Shown piece after piece: positions 1 through 5,070 of a stretch of DNA of 6,363 nt. This stretch comes from an uncultured bacterium (GTDB lineage: Bacteria; Edwardsbacteria; AC1; EtOH8). The notes beneath the pieces were generated by a model. The model was not told the DNA's origin and searched no databases. It saw nothing but the letters and a program-made list of their open reading frames with translations. Each line of letters begins with the position of its first letter. Positions within the stretch are counted from its first letter, which is position 1. The position numbers and the translations under genes are program-made. Location of the stretch: positions 1 to 6,363 of the forward strand of contig CALGNM010000268.1 of assembly GCA_937958665.1 (NCBI GenBank), given 5' to 3'.

Positions 1-42
1 CCGAGATCTACACTCTTTCCCTACACGACGCTCTTCCGATCT
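1..42 (+). other. Untrimmed Illumina adapter (not genomic DNA)
   Basis: The first 42 bases match the 3' part of the Illumina TruSeq universal adapter / read-1 primer, ending in CTCTTCCGATCT. Genomic sequence begins at base 43. Read on the minus strand, the adapter adds a spurious tail to the rsmI reading frame (residues I-G-R-A-S-C-R-E-R-V followed by a stop at 8-10). The stop codon of that frame is therefore artificial. This also shows that base 43 is a read or contig end and not a biological boundary. Confidence 0.97.
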
Positions 43-622
43 CCTCGTAGATCTTGGTCAGCTCCCGGCACACCGCCGCCGGGCGGTCCCCCAGGGCCTG
101 GGCCAGCTCCTCCAGGGTCCGGGCGATGCGGTGGGGGGACTCGTAGACCACCACCGTCCGGGCCTCCCCGGCCAGCCCCTCCAGGGCCTTGGCCCGCCGA
201 CCGGGCTTGACCGGCAGAAACCCGGCGAAGACGAACTGGCTGGTGTCCAGGCCCGAGGCCACCAGGGCTGCGATCAGGGCGGTGGGGCCCGGAATCGGCA
301 CCACCTTGATGCCGGCCGCCACCGCCTGGGAGACCAGGGCCACCGCCGGGTCGGAGATGCCGGGGGTTCCGGCGTCCGAAACCAGGGCCACATCGGCCCC
401 CTGCTGGATCCTCTGGATCAGCTCCGGGGCCTTCTCCCGCTGGTTGTAGGAATAAAAGGAGCACAGCGGGGTGGCGATGCCGTAGCGCTTGAGCAGCAGC
501 CCCGTGTGCCGGGTGTCCTCGGCGGCTATCAGCTGGACCTCCTTCAGGGTCCGGACGGCCCGGAAGGTGATGTCCTCCAGGTTCCCGATGGGGGTGGCCA
601 CCAGATACAAGATGCCTGACAT
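43..622 (-). CDS. rsmI: 16S rRNA (cytidine(1402)-2'-O)-methyltransferase RsmI, C-terminus missing
   Basis: RsmI uses S-adenosylmethionine to 2'-O-methylate C1402 of 16S rRNA in the ribosomal P site; it is cytosolic and belongs to the tetrapyrrole-methylase (class III methyltransferase) fold. Visible family motifs are VATPIGNLEDI (residues 8-18), AEDTRHT (34-40), the SAM-binding loop VSDAGTPGISDP (81-92), PGPTALIAAL (111-120) and YESPHRI (160-166). The ATG start at 622 places the first motif as expected, with a weak purine-rich GGGAAAG just upstream. Only about 193 genuine codons are present, against roughly 280-290 in complete homologues, so the C-terminal third is lost at the contig end. The apparent 204-residue protein with a stop at base 8 is an adapter artefact. 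It lies 60 bp after the preceding gene on the same strand, with no convincing terminator between them. Confidence 0.95.
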
Positions 623-682
623 ATCTTTCCCGCCCGAAGCTTCAGACTGCCGGCAGGGTCGGAGGCGGAGCCGCCGGCCCGG

Positions 683-1651
683 TCAGAGCAGGTCCTTCAG
701 CTTGGAGTAGCGTCCGAAGCTGGATGACTTCAGGGCGAAGCGGAAGTCCTTGAGGGCCCCCTGGACGATCCCGTCCAGCCGCTTGCCCAGCACGATCCGG
801 AAGGAGTCCACGAAGTTGTCCATCCACTCGGCGAAGGCCTTGCCCAGCTCCTCGGGGGTGGCCACGATCTTGCCCTCGCCCTTGATCTCGTCGCCCACCT
901 GGAACTCCTTGAGGAACTCGTAGTGGACGGCGGCCGCCTCCTTGGAGGAGGCGATGGTCTTGCTGACCAGGGTGGGCCCGGCGATGTTCTTGAGCTCGGC
1001 CATCAGCTTGTTCATGGCCTTGACGAACAGCTCGATCTGGGCCGGGCTGGCCTGTTCGGCCTGCACCGGCAGCTTGTCGTAGGCGTCCACGATCACCGCG
1101 CCCGGTGCGGTGGCCGCCGCCTTGAGGGCGGCCTTGAGAACGTCGGGGGCGATGCCGTCCACCTTCCAGGTGAAGTAGCCCGAGGCCGGGGCCCCCTCTT
1201 TGAAGCGGACGAAGGAGACGTCCACCCCCCGCTTGATCTCCAGGAAGCCGTCGAACTTGACGGCGGTCAGCTTCTCGAACAGCTTGTCGGGGGTGACGTT
1301 GGACAGGTCCAGGTTCTTGAACACCGGCTTGACGGTGAAGGTGGCCAGCATCATGTCCACCAGCTCGTCCGGGGTCTCGTAGATGGAGACGGTGCCGGTG
1401 GTGGACTTCTTGGCCTTCTCGATCACCTCGCCTATGGCAATCTGCCGGCGCTCGGTTCGGGAAAACTGCCCGGCGTTGACCGGCTCGCCCTTCTTGAGGT
1501 ACAGCAGCTGGACCATGTCGGGGTAGATGATCTCCAGGTAGCCGGAGATCTTGCTGGCCCGCTCCTTCTTGTTGTCGGCCAGGATGTTGTCCAAGTGGAC
1601 GAATTCCAGCTTGGCGTTCTGTAGGTTGGACCTGCCCTTGGGGAATCGCAT
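683..1651 (-). CDS. Protein of unknown function with two internal DUF4388/PATAN-like repeats
   Basis: I do not recognise a characterised family for this 322-residue, soluble-looking protein (no signal peptide or membrane segment). Two segments resemble each other: residues 36-64 (I-S-G-Y-L-E-I ... L-L-Y-L-K-K-G-E-P-V-N-A-G) and 133-161 (F-D-G-F-L-E-I ... V-R-F-K-E-G-A-P-A-S-G). Both follow the pattern 'hydrophobic-x-G-F/Y-L-E-I, 10-13 residues, K-x-G-x-P-x-x-G', which recalls DUF4388/PATAN-type modules of bacterial signalling proteins; that assignment is from memory. The C-terminal third (about 200-322) is helix-rich and basic near its end. The ATG at 1651 has only a weak purine stretch (GATAGAG) upstream. 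It lies between a cyclic-nucleotide-binding protein gene and rsmI on one strand, so a signalling role is possible but only inferred. Strong GC bias at third positions matches the neighbouring chromosomal genes. Confidence 0.8.
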   Translation of the reverse strand: MRFPKGRSNLQNAKLEFVHLDNILADNKKERASKISGYLEIIYPDMVQLLYLKKGEPVNAGQFSRTERRQIAIGEVIEKAKKSTTGTVSIYETPDELVDMMLATFTVKPVFKNLDLSNVTPDKLFEKLTAVKFDGFLEIKRGVDVSFVRFKEGAPASGYFTWKVDGIAPDVLKAALKAAATAPGAVIVDAYDKLPVQAEQASPAQIELFVKAMNKLMAELKNIAGPTLVSKTIASSKEAAAVHYEFLKEFQVGDEIKGEGKIVATPEELGKAFAEWMDNFVDSFRIVLGKRLDGIVQGALKDFRFALKSSSFGRYSKLKDLL

Positions 1652-1737
1652 CTTAAACTCTATCCGATGATTTTATAAATATTCTTGGAGCCATGACGGT
1701 TGAACTGAGGCCGTTTCCCCTGGATTACCGCCGGCCC

Positions 1738-1749
1738 GGGAATGTTCCC
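1738..1749. promoter_or_regulatory. Short perfect inverted repeat upstream of the two-repeat protein gene
   Basis: GGGAA-TG-TTCCC is a 5-bp-arm inverted repeat in the 124-bp gap between the CRP-like gene and the two-repeat protein gene. It lies about 87-98 bp upstream of the latter's ATG. It could be an operator for a dimeric regulator, but a 5-bp arm can occur by chance and I cannot assign it to a known regulator. The rest of the gap shows an AT-rich stretch (1663-1685) but no clear sigma-70 promoter and no U-tract terminator. Confidence 0.25.
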
Positions 1750-1775
1750 AATGATTATCAACTATAAACCAATAA

Positions 1776-2420
1776 CTAAATTTCCTTGAACTTTTCCTTG
1801 AGGGTGGCGTAGCGCCAGTATTCCTCCAAATCCGGCATCGACGGGATGCTGATCCCCTCGGCCGAGAAAGCGATCAGCGAGGAGGCCTGCATCTTCTCCA
1901 GAATGTCCTTGGCCTTGGGCACGCTGACCCCCACCTGTTTGGCCAGCCCCTCCGGGGTATAGTTGCCCTTGATGAAGACGCCGGAGCCGTCGGGGGCGCC
2001 CTTCTCCCGGCCCATGGACAGCAGGGAGGCAGCCACCCGGCAGACATCGTCCTTCTGGAGCAGGATCTTCACCTGTTCGTTGGTCTCCCGCAGGCGCTTG
2101 ACCAGGCTGGTGATCAGGTACTCCACCATGGGGTTCTCCTGCAGCTGGGCCTTGAAGGCCGGCCGGTCCAGAATCAGCAGGGAGACCTCGGTCAGGGCGG
2201 TGGCGGTGGCTGAGCGGGGGGCGTCGTCCACGATGGCCATTTCGCCCAGGAAGGAGCCCTCCGACAGCTCGGCCAGAACCTTCTTGACCCCGCCGGCGGT
2301 GTTGGATATCTCCACCTTGCCTGACTTGATCAGGTACATCTCATTGCCTTTATCGCCTTCCTTAAAAAGGATCTCACCGGCGGCCAGGTTCTTTTCGAAA
2401 GCGCCTTGAGCTTCGGACAT
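1776..2420 (-). CDS. CRP/FNR-type cyclic-nucleotide-binding protein with C-terminal winged-helix-like domain
   Basis: This 214-residue protein has the size and layout of a CRP/FNR-family transcription regulator. Residues about 10-90 form a cyclic-nucleotide-binding beta-roll. The phosphate-binding cassette at 55-73 reads GSFLGEMAIVDDAPRSATA, with Glu60 and Arg69 at the positions that usually contact ribose and cyclic phosphate; cNMP binding is therefore plausible. Residues about 97-125 resemble the dimerisation helix. Residues 153-192 (YTPEGLAKQVGVSVPKAKDILEKMQ...) look like a helix-turn-helix with a short wing, though more divergent than canonical CRP. No FNR-type N-terminal cysteine cluster is present (the only cysteine is in the linker region). 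The ATG at 2420 has a good AAGGAG site and a near-consensus sigma-70 promoter upstream, so it is probably transcribed on its own from there. Its regulon is unknown. Confidence 0.88.
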   Translation of the reverse strand: MSEAQGAFEKNLAAGEILFKEGDKGNEMYLIKSGKVEISNTAGGVKKVLAELSEGSFLGEMAIVDDAPRSATATALTEVSLLILDRPAFKAQLQENPMVEYLITSLVKRLRETNEQVKILLQKDDVCRVAASLLSMGREKGAPDGSGVFIKGNYTPEGLAKQVGVSVPKAKDILEKMQASSLIAFSAEGISIPSMPDLEEYWRYATLKEKFKEI

Positions 2421-2426
2421 GCTTTT

Positions 2427-2432
2427 CTCCTT
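2427..2432 (-). promoter_or_regulatory. Ribosome binding site of the CRP-like gene
   Basis: AAGGAG on the minus strand lies 6 bases before the ATG at 2420, within AAAAGGAGAAAAGC. It supports this ATG as the start. Confidence 0.85.
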
Positions 2433-2453
2433 TTAAAACATACTTAACAAAAT

Positions 2454-2483
2454 ATCATATCACAACTTAATGGAGATTGTCAA
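2454..2483 (-). promoter_or_regulatory. Near-consensus sigma-70 promoter of the CRP-like gene
   Basis: On the minus strand a perfect -35 TTGACA (2478-2483) is followed, after 18 bp, by a -10 TATGAT (2454-2459, one mismatch to TATAAT). Transcription would start around 2446-2448, giving a leader of about 27 bases that carries the AAGGAG site. An 11-bp palindrome, TTGCC-G-GGCAA (2503-2513), lies 20 bp upstream of the -35 box and could be an operator, but this is speculative. Confidence 0.75.
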
Positions 2484-2528
2484 CAATAAATTCCCCTGTA
2501 AATTGCCGGGCAAAGCCTTATAAAAATA

Positions 2529-2553
2529 AAAAGGCGGCCCCCGGCCGCCTTTT
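2529..2553. terminator. Strong intrinsic terminator, best on the minus strand
   Basis: A perfect 11-bp stem (AAAAGGCGGCC at 2529-2539 pairing with GGCCGCCTTTT at 2543-2553) encloses a 3-base loop. Read on the minus strand, the GC core is followed by TTTTTATTTTTA, a typical rho-independent tail. Read on the plus strand only TTTT follows, so bidirectional action is weaker. The hairpin sits 6 bp from the IS3 element and just upstream of the CRP-like promoter. It probably ended the toxin/immunity operon before the IS inserted, and it now insulates the CRP-like gene from IS transcription. Confidence 0.85.
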
Positions 2554-2556
2554 AAA

Positions 2557-2559
2557 ATA
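2557..2559. repeat. Candidate target-site duplication, left copy (ATA)
   Basis: ATA directly precedes the left IS end and matches ATA at 3840-3842 after the right end. The next outer bases differ (A at 2556, G at 3843), so the duplication is 3 bp. A 3-bp match in AT-rich flanks can arise by chance. Confidence 0.55.
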
Positions 2560-2598
2560 TGACCTGACCCCCTACAACCGGTCCAGCCTTTATGATAC
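2560..2598 (+). repeat. IS3-family left terminal inverted repeat (39 bp)
   Basis: It begins TGACCTGACCCCCTAC and is the exact reverse complement of 3801-3839 over all 39 bases; identity stops at base 2599. The repeat lies on the 3' (orfB) side of the transposase, and 41 bp separate it from the orfB stop codon. Confidence 0.96.
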
Positions 2599-2639
2599 TG
2601 ACATGCCCCCGTTAATTGTACCAGGTTGAGTGTTACTCT

Positions 2640-3461
2640 TTAGGCCGCTGAACAGTCGGGCAGCGGTTGTTTTGTTTCCGGGGCCGGTGGCTGGTACCCA
2701 AGGGAACTATGCGGTCTGAAGATGTTGTATTCCTGCCTCCATCTGGCGGTCAAGACCTTTGCCTCCAACAGGATGTCAAATATCTCCAGGTTCAATAACT
2801 CATCCCGAAGCTTGCCATTGAAAGACTCGATATAACCATTCTCCCAGGGGTTGCCCGGCTCGATGAACAAGGTCCTTACCCCAACCCTCTCCAGCCAATG
2901 TCTTACATTCTTGGCCGCAAACTCCGACCCGTTGTCCGATCTGATATATTCAGGGGTTCCCCGGCTTAAGAACAGGTCATTCAGTTTGTCCAGCACATCC
3001 TGGGATTTCAGGCTTCTGCCAACGTCCACGGCCAAACATTCCCTGGTGTATTCATCTACCATGGTCAGGTATCTCAAGGGCTGGCCGTCGCTGGTTCTTC
3101 CGGCCACAAAATCATACGTCCAGACATGGTCTTTGTGCTCTGCCCTGAGTCTGATGCACGATCCGTCATTAAGCCACAGCCTTCTTCTTTTGGGCTGTCT
3201 TTTGGGCACCTTTAAACCTTCCTGCCGCCAGATCCGTTCCACCCGCTTGTGATTCACCCTCCAGCCGTCTCTCTTTAGCAGCCCGGTTATCCTTCGGTAG
3301 CCATATCTGCCGTAGTCTGTGGCATATTTGACTATAGCCTGAACCAGCCGGGGTTCGTCATCTGGGGTTGCCATCTGATATCTTTGGGTGCTCCTGGTCT
3401 GGCCCAGGACCAGGCAGGCCCGGCGCTGGGAAACGGCTATTCTTTGGCGCACCCTGTCCAC
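2640..3461 (-). CDS. IS3-family transposase OrfB (DDE catalytic part; translated as OrfAB fusion)
   Basis: This is the catalytic half of an IS3-family transposase. Numbered from the GTG at 3461, it has an HTH_21-type region (about 33-90, including YGYRRITGLLKRDGWRVN) and an rve integrase core with Asp117 (WTYDFV), Asp176 (RSDNGSEF) and Glu212 (NGYIESFNGKLRDELLN). The last two are separated by 35 residues, giving the classic DD(35)E triad. The GTG has no good ribosome binding site. The frame is open upstream to 3491 and beyond, encoding LLSPVKRRRA before this codon, which is typical family sequence. Expression is therefore most likely as a fusion made by -1 frameshifting at 3491-3497, giving a product of about 374 residues if OrfA starts at 3763. 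The frame ends with TAA at 2640-2642. Confidence 0.95.
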   Translation of the reverse strand: MDRVRQRIAVSQRRACLVLGQTRSTQRYQMATPDDEPRLVQAIVKYATDYGRYGYRRITGLLKRDGWRVNHKRVERIWRQEGLKVPKRQPKRRRLWLNDGSCIRLRAEHKDHVWTYDFVAGRTSDGQPLRYLTMVDEYTRECLAVDVGRSLKSQDVLDKLNDLFLSRGTPEYIRSDNGSEFAAKNVRHWLERVGVRTLFIEPGNPWENGYIESFNGKLRDELLNLEIFDILLEAKVLTARWRQEYNIFRPHSSLGYQPPAPETKQPLPDCSAA

Positions 3462-3462
3462 C

Positions 3463-3497
3463 GCCCGGCGCCGTTTGACCGGGCTTAGAAGTTTCCC
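3463..3497 (-). promoter_or_regulatory. Programmed -1 frameshift signal: GGGAAAC slippery heptamer plus stem-loop
   Basis: On the minus strand the heptamer G-GGA-AAC (3497-3491) is exactly in phase with the orfA codons (tcG GGA AAC TTC TAA), two codons before the orfA stop. Six bases downstream a perfect 6-bp GC stem, GCCCGG (3484-3479) with CCGGGC (3468-3463), closes a 10-base loop, a suitable stimulatory structure. Slipping by -1 leads directly into the orfB frame (CTT CTA AGC CCG ...), which gives the expected family sequence across the junction. Confidence 0.88.
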
Positions 3498-3763
3498 GAG
3501 GCGGCCTCCTTCAGTATCTGGTTATCCAACGACAGGTCGGCCACCAGTTTCTTCAATCTTCCGTTCTCTTTCTCCAGCTGTTTCATCCTTTGGGCCTGGT
3601 CCACCCTTAGGCCTCCGTATTCCTTCCGCCACCGGTAATATGTCAGTTTGCTCACCTCTATCTTCCGGCAGGCGTCGGCCACCGTGGCCCCCTGGTTGAT
3701 CATTAACTCCGCCTCCCGCAGTTTCCCGATGATCTCTTCCGGTTTGTTCCCTTTCTGTGGCAT
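3485..3763 (-). CDS. IS3-family transposase OrfA (helix-turn-helix, leucine zipper)
   Basis: OrfA supplies end-binding and oligomerisation functions of the IS3 transposase. From the ATG at 3763 it has 92 residues: a helix-turn-helix (about 8-45, including KPEEIIGKLREAE and CRKIEVSKLTYYRWRKEYGG) followed by a leucine-zipper-like coiled coil (about 52-85, MKQLEKENGRLKKLVADL). The frame extends to another ATG at 3784, adding seven residues. I prefer 3763 because AAGGGGG lies 4 bases before it on the minus strand, while the 3784 codon has no clear site. It ends with TAA at 3485-3487, just after the frameshift heptamer. The family pattern (KPEEII...YYRWRKEYGGLRVDQAQRMKQLEKEN) resembles IS407-group OrfA proteins, by memory only. 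Confidence 0.93.
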   Translation of the reverse strand: MPQKGNKPEEIIGKLREAELMINQGATVADACRKIEVSKLTYYRWRKEYGGLRVDQAQRMKQLEKENGRLKKLVADLSLDNQILKEAASGNF

Positions 3764-3800
3764 TTTACCCCCTTTGCTTTTCATTCATCCAGCCGCTATT

Positions 3801-3839
3801 GTATCATAAAGGCTGGACCGGTTGTAGGGGGTCAGGTCA
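3801..3839 (-). repeat. IS3-family right terminal inverted repeat (39 bp)
   Basis: It ends ...GGGGGTCAGGTCA and is the exact reverse complement of 2560-2598. It lies upstream of orfA, where such repeats commonly carry or abut the transposase promoter; I see no convincing -35/-10 pair here, only a TATGAT (3802-3807, minus strand) without a good partner. Confidence 0.96.
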
Positions 3840-3896
3840 ATAGCCCAGCACCACACCCGCTAATCCCATCACGCCACCAAGAACTACTTCATTCAT
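3837..3896 (-). pseudogene. Small hydrophobic ORF, truncated by the IS3 insertion
   Basis: An ATG at 3896, 11 bases after the stop of the membrane protein gene, opens a frame encoding MNEVVLGGVMGLAGVVLGY; the stop is supplied by the IS end. The peptide is almost wholly hydrophobic and could be one membrane helix. Removing the IS and one ATA copy makes the frame continue through the terminator hairpin as FKRRPGAAFLFL and stop, giving about 31 residues. It may be a real small membrane protein of the toxin array, the remnant of a longer gene, or chance. A weak AAGAG lies about 8 bases before the ATG. I do not recognise it. Confidence 0.35.
3840..3842. repeat. Candidate target-site duplication, right copy (ATA)
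   Basis: This ATA matches 2557-2559 and directly follows the right IS end. Confidence 0.55.
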
Positions 3897-3907
3897 ATCA
3901 GACACTC

Positions 3908-4357
3908 TTACTTTGATCTAGATAGTCGTGTGATTAAGAAACTAAGCCCATACACAAACAATACCAGAACCACTGCATTCACTGGATGAAACCCCCACCC
4001 TGCGATAATTTTCCATAGTTTGCCTTGAAGATGAAAGTACTTTACCAGGAATACCAGGACATTAATAAAAGTAGTGCTGCACAAGATGTAATACATCGTT
4101 ATTCCAGTAGCCAACTTATGTGCTGCATAATATTTATCACTCTGCTGTTTCTTAAATACGTTGTTATAAGCCAACAACAACAATACCAAACTAGGAATGA
4201 CTGAGAGAGCACCATTTAATAACTGCTCAAAGAAAAAAGAGAATGGATATCTACTAATATACTTGGCCTTTCTGGGATCAACAATAATACCCACCAATTC
4301 TAGCACTACTGGCAGTAAGAAGCTGTAGAGTGCTGTTATTTTTAATACTTTTCTCAT
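3908..4357 (-). CDS. Four-helix integral membrane protein, candidate immunity to the PLA2 toxin
   Basis: This 149-residue protein has about four predicted membrane helices: roughly 7-26, 47-66, 83-106 and 126-143, joined by short basic loops (KK, KYFHLQGK, RLSRSK at the C-terminus). I recognise no family. It starts only 3 nt after the stop of the Rhs-PLA2 gene, with AGAGG overlapping that stop, so the two are translationally coupled. In polymorphic toxin loci the gene directly after the toxin is normally its cognate immunity gene, and a membrane location suits protection against a toxin that attacks phospholipids. The immunity role is therefore inferred from position and topology, not from sequence homology. 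The gene is AT-rich compared with the chromosomal genes on the left, consistent with horizontal transfer of the toxin/immunity pair. Confidence 0.8.
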   Translation of the reverse strand: MRKVLKITALYSFLLPVVLELVGIIVDPRKAKYISRYPFSFFFEQLLNGALSVIPSLVLLLLAYNNVFKKQQSDKYYAAHKLATGITMYYILCSTTFINVLVFLVKYFHLQGKLWKIIAGWGFHPVNAVVLVLFVYGLSFLITRLSRSK

Positions 4358-4360
4358 ATA

Positions 4361-5032
4361 CTACCTCTCACACTCGCATTCAGCACGTGCGTTTCTAAAT
4401 GCGTCATCACCAAATAAGGTAACTGACAACCAGTATCCGCCTGCAAAAAACATACATGTGCCGCGCATAAAGGGATAGTTCGCACAACTAGCCTGCATGT
4501 TCATCAAAAACTGTAGGTCACAGCTGAACTTCGACGGCTGTTGATCACAATCGCCGTAACAGAGATCATGCACAATGCAAGCATTAGTGAAGTTGAATAT
4601 ATACTCCATTTCATCGGGTATCGCCATATCGTTACCCTTTGAACCACACGCAAGCCCGGTGGGGTCCGTCCAATTAATCGGATTATTTGCCACATACAAA
4701 TACCAATTCAAACTTCCACCCCTGTCCCCTATCGGATCATTCTGCATGAACCTTCCATACTCCGGGTAATACTCCCGCGCCCGCAGGTTGTAGGCATCCG
4801 TCAAGGGCCAGTCGTATTCCTGCCCGGTGTAGGTGTAATAATCCCAGTTGCTGTCCCAGTATAACCAATTGCCAAAGTCATCAAAGAGCATGGCCGTGGT
4901 TACTGCCTGGTTCGCATCACTCATCCCCACTATCGTCCCCAGGCCGTCGTGGTGGTACAGCAGCGTGGCATACAGGTAATCGCTCCAGTCCTTCTTTACC
5001 GGCAGGCTCCCGTTGGCGTAGTAATACCGCAC
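4361..5032 (-). CDS. Orphan Rhs core fragment fused to a secretory phospholipase A2-like toxin domain
   Basis: Numbered from the GTG at 5032, residues 1-127 are the end of an Rhs core: [14 protein letters not shown] (26-39), [29 protein letters not shown] (81-100) and the conserved closing motif [12 protein letters not shown] (116-127). Residues 128-223 form a cysteine-rich domain with the PLA2 active site pattern: C152-x2-H155-D156-x-C158-Y159-x2-C162, then C171-D172 and C183, preceded by CGS..N...IPD as a possible calcium loop. His155 and Asp172 would be the catalytic pair and Asp156 the calcium ligand, so the tip should hydrolyse phospholipids at sn-2. There is no signal peptide and no upstream Rhs; the frame is open only to the TGA at 5066-5068 and has no good start. 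It is thus a 5'-truncated, probably silent or recombination-donor module. The core is GC-rich and the toxin end more AT-rich. Confidence 0.9.
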   Translation of the reverse strand: MRYYYANGSLPVKKDWSDYLYATLLYHHDGLGTIVGMSDANQAVTTAMLFDDFGNWLYWDSNWDYYTYTGQEYDWPLTDAYNLRAREYYPEYGRFMQNDPIGDRGGSLNWYLYVANNPINWTDPTGLACGSKGNDMAIPDEMEYIFNFTNACIVHDLCYGDCDQQPSKFSCDLQFLMNMQASCANYPFMRGTCMFFAGGYWLSVTLFGDDAFRNARAECECER

Positions 5033-5048
5033 CCCGGCGTACGCGGGG
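5032..5048. repeat. GC-rich near-palindrome at the Rhs fragment's 5' edge
   Basis: CCCCGGCGTACGCGGGG is a near-perfect palindrome (GCGTACGC centre, CCCC/GGGG arms, one unpaired G). Recognisable Rhs homology starts just inside it (VRYYYANG), while the sequence outside it is AT-rich and includes a GCTTTT tandem pair (5049-5060). It resembles dispersed palindromes of the type CCCCGCnTACGCGGGG known in many bacteria; that is from memory. It marks the junction where the Rhs fragment was joined to the previous cassette. Confidence 0.45.
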
Positions 5049-5070
5049 CTTTTGCTTTTGCACAGTCAGA

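Larger units (their letters stand above)
2560..3839 (-). mobile_element. Complete IS3-family insertion sequence (IS407-like), 1280 bp
   Basis: The element is bounded by perfect 39-bp inverted repeats with 5'-TG...CA-3' ends, as in the IS3 family, and carries two overlapping-phase frames (orfA, orfB) typical of DDE transposases made by -1 frameshifting. The flanks show a 3-bp direct repeat ATA (2557-2559 and 3840-3842), a candidate target duplication; IS3 elements make 3-5 bp duplications, and 4 bp is usual for the IS407 group, so the 3-bp match is suggestive only. Both reading frames are intact, the repeats are identical and the frameshift signal is present, so the element is probably recent and may be active. 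It lies between the toxin/immunity array and that array's likely terminator. Confidence 0.95.

Noticed and set aside
8-622. A complete 204-residue RsmI ending with a stop at base 8
   Set aside because: The last ten residues and the stop are translated Illumina adapter; the real gene runs off the contig at base 43.
655-680. GC-rich inverted repeat GGCGG-AG-CCGCC as a terminator between the two-repeat protein gene and rsmI
   Set aside because: The loop is too short unless the stem is reduced to 3 bp, and no U-tract follows on the minus strand.
923-1624. Long plus-strand ORF (233 codons) opposite the two-repeat protein gene
   Set aside because: It is a shadow caused by strong third-position GC bias; its translation is Gly/Leu/Asp/Val-rich low-complexity sequence with no domain pattern, whereas the minus frame looks like a real protein.
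1963-2409. Plus-strand ORF opposite the CRP-like gene
   Set aside because: It is antisense to a clear cyclic-nucleotide-binding domain and its translation is Ser/Arg-rich with no recognisable domain.
2640-3784. Transposase as a frameshifted pseudogene
   Set aside because: The orfA/orfB phase change coincides with a phased GGGAAAC heptamer and stem-loop and the inverted repeats are perfect, so this is the normal IS3 design.
3485-3784. OrfA starting at the ATG at 3784
   Set aside because: No ribosome binding site fits it; AAGGGGG is correctly spaced for the ATG at 3763, which also gives the usual family length.
4504-4769. Alternative frames on both strands within the PLA2 gene
   Set aside because: They lie inside the Rhs-PLA2 coding sequence and show no domain or start signal of their own.
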